Shown here piece after piece: positions 42,450-46,086 of a stretch of DNA of 46,086 nt. Source of the stretch: Deltaproteobacteria bacterium (GTDB lineage Bacteria; Desulfobacterota; Binatia; UBA1149; JAJCZL01). The first letter of the stretch is position 1; every line of letters begins with the position of its first letter. The position numbers and the translations under genes were made by a program. Under the pieces are notes generated by a model. That model saw only the letters and a list, made by a program, of their open reading frames with translations, was not told the origin of the DNA and made no database searches. The stretch covers positions 1 to 46,086 of the forward strand of contig JAJCZL010000023.1 in NCBI GenBank assembly GCA_029262415.1. The letters are read 5' to 3'.

Positions 42450-43272
42450 CGCAGTTCTCAGCATCGTCGGCAAGGAGCTGGGCGATGGTCTTCGCAACCG
42501 CTGGATCTGGACCGTCTCCGCCCTGATCGCTACGTCGGTACTTGCCATCGCTTTCTTCGGCGCGGCTCCGGTTGGTGTAACCGGTAGGCAGGGTGGGGGC
42601 GTTGTGATTGCGAGCCTAGTGAATTTGGCCGTTTACTTGGTCCCGTTGCTGGCGCTCCTGCTTGGTTGCGGCGCGGTGATCGACGAAAAACAGCGTGGGA
42701 CCCTCGACCTCATCCTCGTCTATCCGATCTCACTCGGCGAATACTTTTCAGGCGCGTTCCTTGGATTCGCATTGGCCCTGACGATCGCCATTGCGGTGGG
42801 CTTTGGAGTGTCCGGGATCGTTCTCATGTCGTGGTTCGAGATCGAGGTGGGCGCGTATCTCGGTCTCGCCGGATTGGCCGTCGCGCTGGGTGTCGTCTTC
42901 TTGTCGCTCTCATTCCTCGTCTCGATCGCCGCTAGAGATCGTAGTAGGGCTGTTGTTTCGTTGGTATTCGTCTGGATCTTTTCGGTGTTTGTGTTTGACC
43001 TGCTGCTGCTCGGGCTGCTTGTCGTTTCCGGCGGCGAGCTTCCGGCCGCTTTGTTCAGCACGCTTCTTCTCATGAACCCGACCGATGTGTTCAGGCTCCT
43101 CTGTTTCAAGTGGATAAGCGGGGTTGCATCTCCTTTGGGGCTGACCACCGCGATGCCGTTCGTCCCGTCGACACTGCTGCTTGGGGTGGCGCTGTTGGCC
43201 TGGGGAGCGCTTCCGCTTATCGTTAGCTACAGTCTGTTCCGCCACCGCGTTGCCAACGAGACGCTGACTTAG
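42436..43272 (+). CDS. nosY: NosY, ABC transporter permease
   Basis: This membrane partner of NosF has 278 residues from a TTG at 42436, which is preceded by GGAGAGGGC. A GTG at 42403 in the same frame would add 11 residues; both overlap nosF. The typical N-terminus VLSIVGKELGDGLRNRWIW is followed by six hydrophobic helices. The conserved loop GAVIDEKQRGTLDLILVYPI, with ISLGEYFSGAFLG after it, is the coupling region of ABC-2/NosY-type permeases. It would transmit ATP use by NosF to the periplasmic NosD domain. The protein is slightly hydrophobic throughout and complete at both ends. Confidence 0.9.
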   Translation: MISRDAVLSIVGKELGDGLRNRWIWTVSALIATSVLAIAFFGAAPVGVTGRQGGGVVIASLVNLAVYLVPLLALLLGCGAVIDEKQRGTLDLILVYPISLGEYFSGAFLGFALALTIAIAVGFGVSGIVLMSWFEIEVGAYLGLAGLAVALGVVFLSLSFLVSIAARDRSRAVVSLVFVWIFSVFVFDLLLLGLLVVSGGELPAALFSTLLLMNPTDVFRLLCFKWISGVASPLGLTTAMPFVPSTLLLGVALLAWGALPLIVSYSLFRHRVANETLT

Positions 43273-43306
43273 TCCGACAACGGAATACCAGAGGTAAGAG
43301 ATCATC

Positions 43307-43954
43307 ATGAAGAACCTATCCAGTCTCGGATTGCTCGCGGTTTTCGTAGCCCTGGTCGCCGTCGACTCGGCCGACGCCGGCACGTTGCGAGGGCGCGTCG
43401 GCGGCATTGCTAAGAATGAGGCGGCGGTGGTTTGGGTTGAAGGCATCTCGAGTGGTGAGGTGCCGAAATCCGATACTGTGATCACGCACATCTCGGGCCG
43501 CTTCCAACCCACGGTGAGCATCGGCTTTGTAGGCAACTCATTCGTGTTTCGCAACGACGACGACACGCTTCACAACACCCACTTGTACCTCGGCCTCGCC
43601 TATCAAGAAGAGCGCTCCGGACGCCCGCTCCACTATGGGGCCACGCTTTACAATGTGGCGTTGCCGAAGGCCGGCGCAGAAGTGCGGAAACCGATAAAGG
43701 CGTATCACCGTTACCGCCGCGACACCGGATTCATCGAAGTGGTTTGCAACCCGCACCCCGGCGAGCGAGCCCATGTCCTGGTGTTCGATCATCCATACGC
43801 CGCGGTCACCAACAACGACGGCACATTTTCGATCCCCGATCTCCCGCCCGGTAAACATCCGGTGAAGGTGTGGGCGGCCGCCTCTGTGAAGGAATGGGGT
43901 GTCGTGGAGATCAAGGAAGGGGCAGCGACCGACATCATCATCAACGGGGATTAG
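43307..43954 (+). CDS. Exported cupredoxin-like protein in the nos cluster
   Basis: This periplasmic protein of 215 residues has a signal peptide (1 to about 24, ALVAVDSADAG). The middle resembles a plastocyanin-type fold with possible copper ligands: H89 in FRNDDDTLHNTHLY, C147 with H150 in VVCNPHPGERAH. The following VFDHPYAAVTNNDGTFSIPD and LPPGKHPVKVWA resemble a carboxypeptidase-regulatory-like beta domain. Proteins with this pattern occur near respiratory oxidases and copper enzymes, but no specific function is established. It lies 35 bases after nosY with AGAGG before the ATG and just before the SCO gene, so a copper-binding or electron-carrying role is reasonable. Ligand assignment is by pattern only. 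Confidence 0.7.
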   Translation: MKNLSSLGLLAVFVALVAVDSADAGTLRGRVGGIAKNEAAVVWVEGISSGEVPKSDTVITHISGRFQPTVSIGFVGNSFVFRNDDDTLHNTHLYLGLAYQEERSGRPLHYGATLYNVALPKAGAEVRKPIKAYHRYRRDTGFIEVVCNPHPGERAHVLVFDHPYAAVTNNDGTFSIPDLPPGKHPVKVWAAASVKEWGVVEIKEGAATDIIINGD

Positions 43955-43961
43955 GCTACCT

Positions 43962-44540
43962 ATGCAGCGCAAGCGAACGATGGTGTCCGCCGCAGTAACG
44001 GCAACCGTGCTCGTCGTGGTGTTCTACTGCGTGGTGTCGTTGACCGGCACATCGGCTGCGGCCATGCCTGAGTTCGAACTTACGAACTGGGATGGAAGCA
44101 AGGTCTCGACGGCGAGCCTGGTTGGAACGAGGTCCATTTTAGCGTTCACTTTTGCCAAGTGCGTGTTCGGCTGTCCGATGATCACCCAGCAGCTGAAAAC
44201 CCTCGACCGCGAACTCGGCAGTCCTCCCGATCTCAAGTTTCTGCACATTTCCGTCAATCCTGCCGAGGATACACCCGAGGAGATTCTCAAACACTTTGCA
44301 AAGCACGATATCGACCCGCGCCGCGATCAACGCTGGCTGTTTCTTACCGGTTCAGACGAAGAAACTGCAGCGGTTCTGAAAGACTTTGGAATCGAGGTAC
44401 GACGCAGGCAGATGGAAGACGGCGAACTCGTCGAGCACACCATTAAGGTCGTGGTTGTCGATCCGACTGGTAAGCCGACTGTGACTTTCGATACCTTTCA
44501 CTGGGAGGCAGAGGAGATGTTACGTGCTCTACGATCGTGA
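43962..44540 (+). CDS. SCO1/SenC-family copper chaperone
   Basis: This is a membrane-anchored, thioredoxin-fold protein of 192 residues that delivers copper or handles thiols at CuA sites. Helix 10-27 anchors it. The copper-binding CxxxC is C67/C71 (FAKCVFGCPMI), and the distal ligand is H159 (LVEHTIKVVVVDP). NosZ has a CuA centre like that of cytochrome oxidase, so SCO here most likely metallates NosZ. I chose the ATG at 43962; the frame is open into the previous gene. Its end overlaps the next gene by 17 bases. The redoxin-domain layout (FELTNWDGSKVSTASLVGTR) is complete. Confidence 0.88.
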   Translation: MQRKRTMVSAAVTATVLVVVFYCVVSLTGTSAAAMPEFELTNWDGSKVSTASLVGTRSILAFTFAKCVFGCPMITQQLKTLDRELGSPPDLKFLHISVNPAEDTPEEILKHFAKHDIDPRRDQRWLFLTGSDEETAAVLKDFGIEVRRRQMEDGELVEHTIKVVVVDPTGKPTVTFDTFHWEAEEMLRALRS

Positions 44541-45591
44541 AGCGACGCTGAGCCGACGCGCTTTCCTGCGATTGGCGACCTACGGAGGATCGGCGCTGCT
44601 GGTCCTCGGCCGCCACATCCGACCACTATACGCCGGCGCGCCCGAGCTCTCGCGTCTCAGCAGTATGGAGTTCGACGTTACTTACAGGACGGAGATCTAC
44701 GATCTTCCCCAGCGTGCAAAGGACGTGCATGTTTGGATGCCGCTACCGCCGGCCGGCAACGCCCAAGACGTTACAAACCTGACCGTTACCTCCGATTTGC
44801 CGCATTGCATCGAGAAAGAGCAGACCTATGGGAATAGGTTGGCGCATCTGCGCACAGAACGGACGGACGACGCGTTTGCTCTTGAGGCCCGCTATCACGT
44901 GCTGCGACGCCGCATCGGCGCAACCCCTGCACTACTCGATGCCGAGTCGGCTGAGAAGTACCTGCGACTGACCTCTCGCGTACGGGTCACCGACGAAGTC
45001 GATACATTTACGCGCAAAGTCGTCGGCGATACACGGCGTGCTCTCGAAGTCGGTGAGAAAGTGTTTACCGCCATCACCGAGTTGCTGACCTACGACAAGG
45101 AGATACCCGGCTGCGGCACCGGCGACACCGCGTGGATCATGAAACACCGACGCGGAAAGTGCGACGACTACCACGCCCTCTTCATGGCGATGATGGTCTC
45201 TCGGGGGATTCCCGTGCGCTGGGAACAGGGATTTCCGCTACCTCAACCCACGGGTGAAGATGCGCTCTCCGGGGGACTGAGCGGGGATTGTTCAGGGGCC
45301 CACTGCTGGGTCAGTTTCTACGATCCTGAACTCGGCTGGATACCGGTAGACGTGTCGGAGGCGGACAAGCACCCCGATATGCGCAAATTCTTTTTTGGTC
45401 AGCTGACGCCGAATCGGTTCCAAGTCTCCGAGGGACGCTCGATACTCCTCAAACCACAGCAGGGAGGTGACGCCTTAGAGACATTTGCGTTTGCCTACGC
45501 CGAAGCTGATGGAATTCCTCTCATCTACGACGCGAATTACCGCAACGTAATTCACTTCACGATCACCAACTTCACGGCGTCCGATCTATGA
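44524..45591 (+). CDS. Tat-exported transglutaminase-like protein
   Basis: This exported protein of 355 residues has a twin-arginine signal (LSRRAFLRLATYGGSAL, R11/R12). Next comes a beta-rich domain (about 46-130, VTYRTEIYDLPQRAKDVHVW), then a transglutaminase/cysteine-protease core with a full catalytic triad: C213 (RRGKCDDYHALF), H260 (GAHCWVSFYD) and D276 (GWIPVDVSEA). Extra cysteines (C95, C197, C256, C261) could bind metal or form disulfides. Transglutaminase-like proteins of this type act as peptidases or amidases in the envelope; no role in N2O reduction is known to me. It starts with GTG inside the SCO gene and overlaps the next gene by four bases, so it belongs to the same transcript. 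Confidence 0.8.
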   Translation: MLYDREATLSRRAFLRLATYGGSALLVLGRHIRPLYAGAPELSRLSSMEFDVTYRTEIYDLPQRAKDVHVWMPLPPAGNAQDVTNLTVTSDLPHCIEKEQTYGNRLAHLRTERTDDAFALEARYHVLRRRIGATPALLDAESAEKYLRLTSRVRVTDEVDTFTRKVVGDTRRALEVGEKVFTAITELLTYDKEIPGCGTGDTAWIMKHRRGKCDDYHALFMAMMVSRGIPVRWEQGFPLPQPTGEDALSGGLSGDCSGAHCWVSFYDPELGWIPVDVSEADKHPDMRKFFFGQLTPNRFQVSEGRSILLKPQQGGDALETFAFAYAEADGIPLIYDANYRNVIHFTITNFTASDL

Positions 45592-46086
45592 GATCGCTTC
45601 GCGCGCCAGTTCTGTGCTTGGTTATGCTGATGGGACTCTTGCTGCCGGCCTCGTCGTACGCCCGGCCTGCTGAGGTCGGCAAGTTCCCTCCAGACTTCGC
45701 CCTGGCCGATGAAAACGGCAAGATTCATCGCCTCGAAAACTTTCTGGGTAAGCCGGTCATCGTCTATTTTACCCACAACATGTGTCACTACTGCACGCAG
45801 GTCATAGCCTTCTTGAAGCGAGCACATGCGGCCTACGAGGATCGCGGCCTGACGGTCGTGACGATCAACGTGTGGGCCGACGACGCAGAATTCATCCTTC
45901 GTTACAAGGAGCAGTTCGGCCTGCCGTTTCGGATGCTGGCCGGAAAAGACCCGCAACTACTCAGAGACTACGAGGTCAACTACGTTCCAATCCTCGTCTT
46001 CATCGGCAAGGATGGGCTGATCCGACGAATCGATCACCACTACATACTGCGCGAAGACTTCGACGCCGTCGTTCGAGAGATCGTGT
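45588..46086 (+). CDS. Thioredoxin-like periplasmic redoxin (cut by the window end)
   Basis: This AhpC/TSA- or TlpA-like thiol protein shows 166 residues before the window ends. The signal peptide (about 1-26) ends at SSYARPAEVG. The redoxin domain shows FPPDFALADENGKIHRL, then the CxxC active site C66-H-Y-C69 in THNMCHYCTQV, and a cis-proline region in NYVPILVFIG. It may reduce disulfides in SCO or apo-NosZ before copper insertion. The ATG overlaps the stop of the transglutaminase-like gene (ATGA). The end lies beyond the window; the visible part already covers nearly the whole fold, so little is missing. Confidence 0.85.
   Translation, partial: MRSLRAPVLCLVMLMGLLLPASSYARPAEVGKFPPDFALADENGKIHRLENFLGKPVIVYFTHNMCHYCTQVIAFLKRAHAAYEDRGLTVVTINVWADDAEFILRYKEQFGLPFRMLAGKDPQLLRDYEVNYVPILVFIGKDGLIRRIDHHYILREDFDAVVREIV

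Overview
The window reads as a chromosomal piece of a GC-rich, Gram-negative, respiring bacterium. Outer-membrane porin, periplasmic cytochromes, complex I and a nitrous oxide reductase cluster all point that way. The gene mix (phosphate porin, acyl-CoA dehydrogenase pair, DUF222-type HNH protein, complex I without an electron-input module, nos genes with a Sec-exported NosZ) suggests an uncultured lineage near Desulfobacterota, Myxococcota or Binatota. The sequence alone cannot fix the phylum.

Layout. 1-4624 (minus strand): phosphate-starvation block, in transcription order phoB, phoR, an OprP/OprO-type porin and pstS (cut by the window start). 4752-5101: a 0.35 kb decayed IS5-family element next to an S4-domain RNA-binding protein gene. 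5619-10255: POT peptide transporter, a methyltransferase, and two acyl-CoA dehydrogenases that probably form a heterodimer. 10256-12118: a gene-free stretch with strong predicted RNA hairpins, then a lipoprotein of the type I phosphodiesterase family. 12253-14154: tRNA-His and tRNA-Lys, an IS1111-type (IS110 family) insertion sequence and a broken second copy of the tRNA-Lys 3' half. 14225-17764: a KAS III-like synthase whose 5' end seems lost, a YjbQ-family protein and an HNH endonuclease with a probable leaderless mRNA.

17908-28323 is one tightly packed complex I operon, nuoABCDHIJKLMN, with no nuoE, nuoF or nuoG. 28313-32711 holds a zinc alcohol dehydrogenase, a nitrilase-family amidase with a long Arg/Gly/Asp-rich tail directly before a short nadE (a split glutamine-dependent NAD synthetase in appearance), and rsmI. 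32842-33575 (minus) is a nucleotidyltransferase plus a small partner, resembling a toxin-antitoxin pair.

33744-46086 is the most interesting part: a nitrous oxide reduction cluster, apbE - rrf2 regulator - diheme cytochrome c - nosZ - nosR/nosD fusion - nosF - nosY - cupredoxin-like protein - SCO copper chaperone - Tat-exported transglutaminase-like protein - thioredoxin-like protein (cut by the window end). NosZ reduces N2O. The NosR half of the fusion would feed electrons from the quinone pool through a flavin attached by ApbE. The NosD half with NosF and NosY forms the maturation transporter. SCO and the redoxin probably serve copper-site assembly. NosR and NosD as a single 1120-residue chain, joined through a signal-peptide-like hinge, is the most unusual architecture seen here.
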